DNA of 27,140 bases from positions 1 to 27,140 of the forward strand of contig CATXSD010000030.1 in NCBI GenBank assembly GCA_958402075.1, given 5' to 3'. This DNA is from Mediterranea massiliensis (lineage in GTDB: Bacteria; Bacteroidota; Bacteroidia; Bacteroidales; Bacteroidaceae). Every line of letters begins with the position of its first letter. The first letter of the stretch is position 1. The position numbers and the translations under genes are program-made. The notes below the pieces were generated by a model. The model saw only the letters and a list, made by a program, of their open reading frames with translations. It was not told the origin of the DNA and made no database searches. Below are positions 9,085 to 16,068 of the stretch, piece after piece.

Positions 9085-10749
9085 ATGCAGAAGAGATATT
9101 CGATTTCCCATTTTCTGAACAGGCATAGATACCTTCTGACAGGTATTCTATGCCTGTTTGGCATCTGTCTGCTCAGTGCGCAGGACCGGAAGAAGGAGCC
9201 TGAAAAGAAGAAGACCCGGGTCGATTTGCTTTACGCCGACGAGGCACGGGCCGACGACCGTATCCGCCCTGATGTCCAGATTCTGGTCGGTTCCGTCAAG
9301 CTGCGGCACGACAGCATGTACATCTATTGCGACAGTGCCTTGATTTATAAGGCTATCAATTCGGTGGAGGCCTTCGGCAATGTACACATGGAGCAGGGAG
9401 ATACGTTGTTCGTGTATGGCGATTACCTCTACTACGACGGCATGACGCAGCTGGCCATGCTGCGTGAGCATGTGCGGATGATCAACCGCAATACCGAGCT
9501 CACGACCGACAGCTTGAACTACGACCGCCTCTACAACCTGGGATACTACTTCGAGGGGGGTACGTTGACCGACGAACAGAATGTGCTGACCTCTGTCTGG
9601 GGCGAATACAGTCCGGCAACCAAGATTGCCGTGTTCAACCACGACGTGACGCTCACCAATCCCCGTTTTGTGCTGACTTCCGATACGCTGAAGTATCACA
9701 CGGAAACCAAAATAGCCACCATCCTCGGCCCGTCGGACATCGTGAGCGACAACAATCACATCTATTCCGAGCGGGGAGTCTACAACACGGCTTCCGAGCA
9801 GGCCGAACTGCTCGACCGTTCGGTGCTGACCAACCAGGGGAAGCGGCTGACGGGCGACAGCCTGTTTTACGACCGCAAGCTGGGGTATGGCGAAGCTTTC
9901 GACCATGTGGTGATGAACGACACCGTGAACCGCAATATGCTGATGGGAGATTATTGCTTCTACAACGAGCTGACCGACAGTGCGCTGGCTACCAGGCGGG
10001 CGGTGGCTGTAGACTATTCGCAGGGCGACAGCCTGTTCATGCACGGCGACACGTTGCAGATGGTGACCTATCACCTCAAGACCGATTCCATGTACCGCGA
10101 GATGCGCGTCTACCACAAGGTGCGTGCCTACCGTTCGGACATACAGGCCGTATGTGACTCCCTGGTCTACAATTCCAAGGACTCCTGCATGACCATGTAC
10201 ACCGACCCCGTCATGTGGTACGGACAGGAGCAGCTGTTGGGTGAGCAGATCAAGGTCTACATGAACGACAGCACCATCGACTGGGCCCACATCATCAACC
10301 AGGCGCTGGCCATCGAGCGGAAAGACTCCCTGCACTACAACCAGGTGGCCGGTAAGGAGATGATGGGCTACTTCAGGGAGGGTGAGATGCGTCAGGTCGA
10401 TGTGAACGGCAATGTGCTGGTGGTGTTCTATCCGGTCGAGGAGCGCGACAGCTCCCTCATCCTGATGAACTATTCCGAAGGTGGTTTCCTGCGGATGATG
10501 TTGAAGGACCGCCGCATGGAGCGGGGAGCTTTCATCGGGAAAGCCAGCGGTACGGCCTATCCCATGGACCAGATTCCGGCCGACAAGTACCGATTGCCGT
10601 CGTTCGTCTGGCTCGATTACATCCGGCCGCTGAACAAAGAAGACATTTTCAACTGGCGCGGCAAGAAGGCCGACGCCGTGCTGAAGCAGAGCACGCGACG
10701 GCCCACGGTTTCGCCGCGCGACATGCATATCGAACGAACTAAAAAATAG
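9085..10749 (+). CDS. OstA-like protein (LptA/LptD N-domain family), envelope
   Basis: This 554-residue protein has an N-terminal hydrophobic segment (about 17-32, ending LLSAQ) consistent with export. A long run of OstA/LptA-type beta repeats follows: alternating phrases such as SMYIYCDSALIYK, GNVHMEQGDTLFVYGDYLYYDG and LTTDSLNYDR. This Asp-Ser-Leu and 'gnv' pattern is the signature of the LptA/OstA beta-jellyroll, which carries lipopolysaccharide across the periplasm. It is far longer than LptA (about 185 residues) and lacks the LptD barrel, so Bacteroidetes OstA-like protein is the safest name. Its position after surA supports an outer-membrane assembly role. The C-terminus is basic (KKADAVLKQSTRRP). 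Confidence 0.83.
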   Translation: MQKRYSISHFLNRHRYLLTGILCLFGICLLSAQDRKKEPEKKKTRVDLLYADEARADDRIRPDVQILVGSVKLRHDSMYIYCDSALIYKAINSVEAFGNVHMEQGDTLFVYGDYLYYDGMTQLAMLREHVRMINRNTELTTDSLNYDRLYNLGYYFEGGTLTDEQNVLTSVWGEYSPATKIAVFNHDVTLTNPRFVLTSDTLKYHTETKIATILGPSDIVSDNNHIYSERGVYNTASEQAELLDRSVLTNQGKRLTGDSLFYDRKLGYGEAFDHVVMNDTVNRNMLMGDYCFYNELTDSALATRRAVAVDYSQGDSLFMHGDTLQMVTYHLKTDSMYREMRVYHKVRAYRSDIQAVCDSLVYNSKDSCMTMYTDPVMWYGQEQLLGEQIKVYMNDSTIDWAHIINQALAIERKDSLHYNQVAGKEMMGYFREGEMRQVDVNGNVLVVFYPVEERDSSLILMNYSEGGFLRMMLKDRRMERGAFIGKASGTAYPMDQIPADKYRLPSFVWLDYIRPLNKEDIFNWRGKKADAVLKQSTRRPTVSPRDMHIERTKK

Positions 10750-10760
10750 GAGAGTGCTTT

Positions 10761-11051
10761 ATGGGTATGTTTACAATGAGAAAACCGCGCGGATTCCACC
10801 ATTCTTATATTTATGTGGACGAGCGGAAGGAGAAGCTGGAAAAAATGAAGGAGAACGCCAAGCGCGAACTGGGCATGCTTCCTCCCAAGGAGTTCAATCC
10901 CGAAGACATCCGCGGCAAGTTCGTGGAGGCCACTACGCATCTGAAGCGCCGCAAGGAGAGTGGCAAGCGTCCGCTGCACTTCATTGTCATCCTGTTTTTC
11001 ATAGGTCTGCTGGCTTATCTTTGGTATGCCATCAGCAACGGTATCATTTAA
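10761..11051 (+). CDS. small conserved-looking single-pass membrane protein
   Basis: I do not recognise a named family. The 96-residue protein has a charged, Lys/Glu/Arg-rich N-terminal 70 residues, probably helical and cytosolic (DERKEKLEKMKENAKREL). One transmembrane segment follows (about 73-90, FIVILFFIGLLAYLWYAI), with a short tail. It starts 11 bases after the OstA-like stop and ends 16 before mutL, so it is embedded in the operon. Base composition matches its neighbours and the reading frame is intact. A tail-anchored helper of envelope assembly is a guess from context only. Confidence 0.8.
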   Translation: MGMFTMRKPRGFHHSYIYVDERKEKLEKMKENAKRELGMLPPKEFNPEDIRGKFVEATTHLKRRKESGKRPLHFIVILFFIGLLAYLWYAISNGII

Positions 11052-11067
11052 TTAACGAGTTTGTTTC

Positions 11068-12957
11068 ATGAGCGATATCATTCATTTGTTGCCCGATTCG
11101 GTGGCCAATCAGATTGCGGCCGGTGAGGTCATCCAGCGTCCGGCGTCTGTCATCAAGGAGCTGGTCGAAAACGCCATCGATGCCGAAGCCAAGGAGGTCC
11201 ATGTGTTGGTGACCGATGCCGGAAAGACTTCCATCCAGGTGATTGACGACGGCAAGGGGATGTCCGAGACCGATGCCCGCCTGGCCTTCGAACGGCATGC
11301 CACCTCCAAGATACGCGAGGCGTCCGACCTCTTTGCACTCCGCACCATGGGTTTCCGGGGCGAGGCGCTGGCTTCCATTGCCGCGGTGGCCGAGGTGGAG
11401 CTGAAGACCCGCCTGGCCGACGAGGAACTGGGTACCCGCCTGGTCATTGCCGGTTCGAAGGTCGAGAGTCAGGAGGCCGTTTCCTGTCCCAAGGGAAGCA
11501 ATTTCTCTGTGAAGAACCTCTTTTTCAATGTGCCGGCCCGGCGTAAGTTCCTGAAGGCCAACTCCACGGAGCTGAGCAACATCCTGGCCGAGTTCGAGCG
11601 CATCGCGTTGGTGCATCCCGACGTGGCTTTCTATTTGTACAGCAACGACAGCGAGCTGTTCAACCTTCCCGTCATGCCTCTGCGCCAGCGCATCATGGCC
11701 GTGTTCGGCAAGAAGCTGAACCAGCAGCTGCTCTCGGTCGAAGTGGATACGACGCTGGTACACATCTCCGGCTATGTGGCCAAGCCTGAGACAGCCCGCA
11801 AGAAAGGCGCGCACCAGTATTTCTTTGTCAACGGCCGCTACATGCGCCATCCTTATTTCCACAAGGCGGTGATGGATGCGTTCGAGCACCTGATACCCGT
11901 CGGCGAGCAGATATCCTATTTCATCTATTTTGAGGTCGATCCGGCCAATATCGACGTGAACATCCATCCCACGAAGACTGAAATCAAGTTCGAGAACGAG
12001 CAGGCCATTTGGCAGATCCTGTCGGCGGCGGTCAAGGAGTCGCTGGGCAAGTTCAGTGCCGTGCCGTCCATCGATTTCGATACCGACGGACTGCCCGACA
12101 TTCCCGCCTTCGAGCAGGTGCGTCCTGTCGAACCTCCCCAGGTGCACTACAACGCCGACTTCAATCCCTTCAAGTCTTCTTCTTCTTCCTCTTATGGTGG
12201 TGGAAGCAGCTATTCCCGCAAGTCGGTGGAGTGGGAGGGACTCTATGCCGGTCTGGAGAAGGCCAGTCGCATGAACGATGACGTGACGGAGCCGGCACCG
12301 GCTGCCGAGGAAGAAGTCCAGGCCGTCGTTGTCCCGGCTTCTCCGGATGCCGGAGCGTCGTTGCCGGTCAGTGCGGGCGGACAGCACTGGCAGTTCAAGG
12401 GACGTTACATCCTGACGTCTGTCAAGTCCGGACTGATGCTGATCGACCAGCACCGGGCCCATGTCCGGGTCCTGTTCGACCGCTATATGGAGCAGATTCG
12501 GCAGAAGCAGGGCGTGGCCCAGGGTGTGCTTTTCCCCGAGATTGTACAGTTTCCTGCTTCCGAAGTGGCCATGCTCGAAAGCATTCAGGACGACCTGTCT
12601 GCCGTGGGTTTCGAGCTGACTTCGTTGGGCGGAGGCAGCTATGCCATCAACGGAGTACCTGCCGGTATCGAGGGCCTCAATCCGGTGGAGCTGGTCCGCA
12701 ACATGGTGCATACGGCTTTGGAGAAGGGCAGCGATGTCAAGGAAGAGGTGCAGACCCTGCTGGCACTGACGCTGGCCCGTGCGGCCGCCATCGTCTACGG
12801 CCAGGTGCTGAGCAACGAAGAAATGTCGGCCCTGGTCGACAGTCTGTTCGCTTGTTCCACTCCCGGTTACACGCCCGACGGGCGTACCGTGCTGACCACG
12901 TTGAAGGACGAGGATCTTGAGAAACTCTTTGCCAAGGGATTAAGACCAACCTTATAG
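11068..12957 (+). CDS. mutL: DNA mismatch repair protein MutL
   Basis: MutL couples MutS mismatch recognition to strand removal. The 629-residue protein has the GHKL ATPase motifs: ENAIDA (Mg-binding Asn/Asp, about 34-39), DDGKGM (60-65), HATSKI (77-82) and GFRGEAL (95-101). A flexible Ser-rich linker (about 370-385) and an acidic/Ala-Pro segment follow, then the C-terminal dimerisation domain from about 440. In that domain the endonuclease motif usually written DQHAxxExxxxE reads DQHRAHVRVLFD (from about 460), and the C-terminal CPHGRP-like motif reads TPDGRT. The metal-dependent nickase activity may therefore be missing. The gene is the last of the same-strand cluster that starts at 5241. 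Confidence 0.97.
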   Translation: MSDIIHLLPDSVANQIAAGEVIQRPASVIKELVENAIDAEAKEVHVLVTDAGKTSIQVIDDGKGMSETDARLAFERHATSKIREASDLFALRTMGFRGEALASIAAVAEVELKTRLADEELGTRLVIAGSKVESQEAVSCPKGSNFSVKNLFFNVPARRKFLKANSTELSNILAEFERIALVHPDVAFYLYSNDSELFNLPVMPLRQRIMAVFGKKLNQQLLSVEVDTTLVHISGYVAKPETARKKGAHQYFFVNGRYMRHPYFHKAVMDAFEHLIPVGEQISYFIYFEVDPANIDVNIHPTKTEIKFENEQAIWQILSAAVKESLGKFSAVPSIDFDTDGLPDIPAFEQVRPVEPPQVHYNADFNPFKSSSSSSYGGGSSYSRKSVEWEGLYAGLEKASRMNDDVTEPAPAAEEEVQAVVVPASPDAGASLPVSAGGQHWQFKGRYILTSVKSGLMLIDQHRAHVRVLFDRYMEQIRQKQGVAQGVLFPEIVQFPASEVAMLESIQDDLSAVGFELTSLGGGSYAINGVPAGIEGLNPVELVRNMVHTALEKGSDVKEEVQTLLALTLARAAAIVYGQVLSNEEMSALVDSLFACSTPGYTPDGRTVLTTLKDEDLEKLFAKGLRPTL

Positions 12958-12970
12958 GCTATCGATAAAA

Positions 12971-13125
12971 ACAGAGGCTGCATTGAAATGAAGAGACACT
13001 AACATCTTGTCATTCTGAGCAAAGCGAAGAATCTCAAAAGCAGTAATTTATGTATTGGGATCCTTCACTTCGTTCATGATGACAGGCATGATGTTAATGC
13101 CTGTGCATTTCGATACAGCCTCTGT
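12971..13125. repeat. nested inverted repeat between convergent mutL and trpS
   Basis: Outer arms ACAGAGGCTGCATTGAAATG (12971-12990) and CATTTCGATACAGCCTCTGT (13106-13125) are inverted copies with two mismatches. Inside lies a second imperfect pair: TGTCATTCTGAGCAAAGCGA (from 13008) against the strand ending in CGTTCATGATGACA (13084). Short TAACATC and GATGTTA arms sit between them. The composite could end transcription from both sides. The inner sequence has the look of the common GTCATTCTGAGC..AGCGAAGAATCTC intergenic repeat. Confidence 0.8.
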
Positions 13126-13142
13126 CTTTGTATATTGTATCT

Positions 13143-14237
13143 TTATTCTCCGCGGAAGCGCTTGGCCTGTTCGGCAATGAGCTCGGCGTCGTCGAAGTAG
13201 TTGATCTTCATGGCGCGGCGCACCTCGTCCAGGGTGGCGGCAGCCGTTTTGCGGGCCGTCTCGCAGCCTTTCTTCAGCATGTCGTAGATGGCGGGAATGT
13301 CTTTCTCGAATTCCTTGCGGCGGTTGCGGATGGGTTCCAGCGTCTCCTGCATGATGGCGTTCAGGAAGTTCTTCACCTTTACGTCGCCCAGTCCGCCACG
13401 GCGGTAGTGGGCCTTCAGTTCGTCCAGGTTGGGATAGTCCGGCAGGTAGCGTTCGAAGTGCTCGGGGCGGCAGAAGGCGTCGAGATAGGTGAACACCGTG
13501 TTGCCTTCGATCTTGCCCGGATCCTGTACGCGCAGGTGGTCGGGGTCGGTGTACATGCTGCGTATCTTCTTCTGAACCTCGTCGGCCGGGTCGCTCAGGT
13601 AGATGCAGTTGCCCAGGCTCTTGCTCATCTTGGCCTTGCCGTCGGTACCGGGCAGGCGCAGGCAGGCTGCGTTGTCGGGCAGCAGGATTTCAGGCTCGAC
13701 CAGCGTTTCACCGTAGATGTTGTTGAAGCGGCGGACTATTTCGCGTGCCTGCTCCAGCATCGGTTCCTGGTCCTCGCCCACGGGCACGGTCGTAGCCTTG
13801 AAGGCGGTGATGTCGGCAGCCTGGCTGATGGGGTAGGTGAAGAAGCCCACGGGGATGCTGGCTTCGAAGTTGCGCATCTGTATTTCAGTTTTCACGGTGG
13901 GGTTGCGTTGCAGACGGCTCACGGTCACCAGGTCCATGTAGTAGAACGACAGTTCGCACAGTTCCGGTATCTGCGACTGGATGAAGATGGTGCTCTTCGC
14001 AGGGTCCAGTCCGCAGGCCAGGTAGTCCAGTGCCACCTCGATGACGTTCTGGCGCACCTTCTCAGGGTTGTCCATATTGTCGGTCAGTGCCTGTGCGTCG
14101 GCGATGAAGACGAACATGTCCTTGTATCCGCCGGCATTCTGGAGTTCCACGCGTCGGCGCAGCGAGCCCACGTAGTGGCCTATGTGCAGGCGTCCCGTGG
14201 GGCGGTCGCCTGTGAGGATGATTTTTTCTTTTGCCAT
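13143..14237 (-). CDS. trpS: tryptophanyl-tRNA synthetase TrpS
   Basis: TrpS is the class I aminoacyl-tRNA synthetase that charges tRNA-Trp in the cytoplasm. The 364-residue protein carries TGRLHIGHYVG (HIGH signature 18-21) and AKMSKSLGN (KMSKS 203-207). Between them are the expected tryptophan-pocket region (GFFTYPISQAADITAFKA) and VGEDQEPMLEQAREI. The length is slightly above E. coli TrpS (334). It is read from the minus strand, converges on mutL and stands alone. The start at 14237 is the only sensible one, since the family begins within about 15 residues of the HIGH motif. Confidence 0.97.
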   Translation of the reverse strand: MAKEKIILTGDRPTGRLHIGHYVGSLRRRVELQNAGGYKDMFVFIADAQALTDNMDNPEKVRQNVIEVALDYLACGLDPAKSTIFIQSQIPELCELSFYYMDLVTVSRLQRNPTVKTEIQMRNFEASIPVGFFTYPISQAADITAFKATTVPVGEDQEPMLEQAREIVRRFNNIYGETLVEPEILLPDNAACLRLPGTDGKAKMSKSLGNCIYLSDPADEVQKKIRSMYTDPDHLRVQDPGKIEGNTVFTYLDAFCRPEHFERYLPDYPNLDELKAHYRRGGLGDVKVKNFLNAIMQETLEPIRNRRKEFEKDIPAIYDMLKKGCETARKTAAATLDEVRRAMKINYFDDAELIAEQAKRFRGE

Positions 14238-14281
14238 ATTGCTTTATTACTATTTGTTTTCGTGTACGTCTTTTGGGGGTG

Positions 14282-14289
14282 TAAAGTTA
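14282..14289 (-). promoter_or_regulatory. trpS promoter -7 box
   Basis: On the minus strand TAACTTTA (one mismatch to TAnnTTTG) lies about 45 bases before the trpS ATG. A 12-base perfect palindrome CAGATATATCTG (14300-14311) lies just upstream where the -33 region would be, and may be an operator or chance. No clear -33 TTTG is seen. Confidence 0.45.
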
Positions 14290-14680
14290 ACCTTTTTTTC
14301 AGATATATCTGTTGGTAAGCCAAGAAAAAACGATAAGTTTGTTTTCGGAGAGTTTCTTATGTGTTTTTATATTTGATAATTTCTTTATAGGCCAATTCTT
14401 TTCCCCTTATTTATTTGTTTGAATAATTATGATTGTTTCTGTTTCGATATTTGATTAAACGTTTTTTCTCTTTCTTAATATGAGCTTTTCTCGATCTTTC
14501 GAAATTGAGAGTAAAGTTAGGTGTGATAAATTAGAGAAAACTGCTTGATGTATAGTGCATTTTGAATAACGACAAACAAATAGATTCATATGAATAATAG
14601 TTTTCTATATCTTGTTTTGGAAGGTATCCCCTACAATATCATAGATGAATGTAAATGTAAATGGTGAGTTCGATATAAAA

Positions 14681-15005
14681 TCAAAAGAGGCCATTAGGGA
14701 ATAGGTTCTCAAACAGAGCTTGGCCAATATACCCCTTGTCTGAACATGGTTTTCTTTTAATGTCCTTCAGGGACTTACCCTGTTTCAAGGGATTTACGGT
14801 CATCCATGTCTATAGGAGTGAACATGAAATTGAGAATTTCCTCTTTGTCATTGATTATCAGATGTAATTTGAATCCGAAGGACCAACCTGCAGAGCATTT
14901 CCTGCGTTTGGAAAGCCCTTCAAATGTCTGATGAATCAAGATTCGTTGGTTATGATAGACACGTAAAGTGTCATAAGGTTTTGTTTCATCCGTAGTAGAG
15001 AACTG
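14681..15005 (-). pseudogene. decayed IS982-family transposase fragment, frameshifted
   Basis: Translating the minus strand gives a recognisable central and C-terminal part of an IS982-family DDE transposase in two frames. The first piece (about 15005 down to 14777) reads ...YDTLRVYHNQRILIHQ, then GFKLHLIINDKEEILNFMF and DDRKSLETG, then a stop. The second (about 14785 to 14681), one frame over, continues KQGKSLKDIKRK and DKGYIGQALFENLF, then a stop. Together they make roughly 105 residues of a protein normally near 300, so both ends are gone and a frameshift splits the rest. The N-terminus is not found as far as 15230. I could not define terminal inverted repeats. The element cannot be active. 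Confidence 0.8.
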
Positions 15006-15335
15006 TCTCGGATGCGGTACACGTGTTTGGAAGGGGCTTGGAATTCAGCCTCCCTCTTTGAGATTGTTATATTGCCATGATGTTTGTTTTGTGATAGATT
15101 GTAAGATTGGAACATATGCAAATGGAGATAATTTTTGCATACGACTAATGAAAAATGTAAAGATTGATTGCTTGTCTGTCTCTCTTGTACACGATATGCA
15201 TAAATTGAGAAATATCTGCCGTACACTTTTATGTTCCTTAATGCTTTGGATGTAAAATGTGCATAATAGTAGTTTTTTTTGCCTATATAGTATTCTTATT
15301 TTTATTTATAGTTGAATTTTTGATATTTTATCGGT

Positions 15336-15364
15336 TTTGTTTTTTGCAACTTTTCATAACTTTA
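15336..15364 (+). promoter_or_regulatory. promoter candidate of the four-gene envelope cluster
   Basis: TTTG at 15336-15339 and TAACTTTA at 15357-15364 (one mismatch to TAnnTTTG) are 17 bases apart, a little shorter than usual. The leader to the ATG at 15432 would be about 60 bases. No other candidate fits better. Confidence 0.45.
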
Positions 15365-15431
15365 CTAAAAATTAATCTTGCTCTTAAACTGGATGTTTTT
15401 TATAATGTATAATATTTTTAAAGAAATTACT

Positions 15432-16067
15432 ATGAAAGTTGTTAAGATGTTGATGGCTGTTGCCATCGTTTTATCGGTATTTGGTTGTGGTAGTTCAAAA
15501 CAGGCGGTAACTCCGGGTGGAAGTACTAAAGGAACGTCCCAAACGCCATGGGGGACTGAATTGAAATTAAATGAATGTCAGATTTTGGCAGAGGAAAGTC
15601 CTGCTACCCGTGCCTATGGTGAAGCAACAAATCACAGACTTTCATTTGCTAAGGCTTATGCCGAAGGGCAAGCAAGAGCTGCTTTGGCTCGTGCTGTGAG
15701 TGCTATTGTTCGGACAGCTACAAATGAATCCGATTTGCAATGGGAAAAATTTGCGGCTAATGCCGTAGAAGGTCAAAGTGTTGTAGATGAAGGAGCGAAG
15801 GGTGATGGTATGGTATTGCAGATTGCAGAAGAAGTCATTGGGAATACGGTTGTGATTAAGACCAATCAATACATGCAACCCAATAGGCAATATCATGTGT
15901 TTGTATGTGTAGAATATCAGGGTGATGCAAGTGAAATGGCTAATAAAATTGTGGATAAAATTAGACAACAGATTCCTGATGAAGAGCGGATTAAGATGGA
16001 ATATCAATTCCAGCAGTTTGAGAAAAAAATTCAAGAAGAACTTGCTAAACAATCTAAGGGTAAATGA
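15432..16067 (+). CDS. LPP20-like lipoprotein, first gene of envelope cluster
   Basis: This 211-residue protein begins MKVVKMLMAVAIVLSVFGCGSS, a lipoprotein signal peptide with lipobox VFGC (Cys19). The mature part has a low-complexity Gly/Ser/Thr linker and then an LPP20-like alpha/beta domain: LSFAKAYAEGQARAALARAV, an internal helix, and a strand pair ending QYHVFVCVEY. A charged C-terminal helix (about 180-211) follows. An upstream in-frame ATG (15378) would put 18 residues before the signal and is unlikely. The next gene begins one base after the stop, so the two are translationally close. LPP20 is named from a Helicobacter outer-membrane lipoprotein; the molecular function is unknown. 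Family assignment is by pattern and moderately sure. Confidence 0.72.
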   Translation: MKVVKMLMAVAIVLSVFGCGSSKQAVTPGGSTKGTSQTPWGTELKLNECQILAEESPATRAYGEATNHRLSFAKAYAEGQARAALARAVSAIVRTATNESDLQWEKFAANAVEGQSVVDEGAKGDGMVLQIAEEVIGNTVVIKTNQYMQPNRQYHVFVCVEYQGDASEMANKIVDKIRQQIPDEERIKMEYQFQQFEKKIQEELAKQSKGK

Positions 16068-16068
16068 T

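Larger units (their letters stand above)
14290..15431. other. AT-rich intergenic region (gap between trpS and the lipoprotein cluster)
   Basis: Apart from the trpS promoter, the IS982 remnant and the promoter candidate near 15336-15364, I see no gene in this stretch. It is strongly AT-rich with many stops in all frames. A second TAACTTTA on the minus strand (14513-14520) resembles the trpS -7 box, but nothing follows it that it would serve. The region looks like eroded insertion DNA. Confidence 0.6.

Noticed and set aside
12971..13125. CRISPR or tandem repeat array
   Set aside because: Arms are inverted, not direct, and no regularly spaced identical repeats or cas genes occur anywhere in the window.
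13128..14318. 396-codon plus-strand frame over trpS
   Set aside because: It is the antisense of trpS, which carries the HIGH and KMSKS motifs on the minus strand.
14936..15226. 96-codon minus-strand frame overlapping the transposase relic
   Set aside because: It reads in the wrong frame; the IS982 similarity lies in the neighbouring frames.
15058..15255. 65-codon plus-strand frame upstream of the lipoprotein cluster
   Set aside because: No initiation context, no recognisable domain, and it overlaps the AT-rich region next to the transposase relic.
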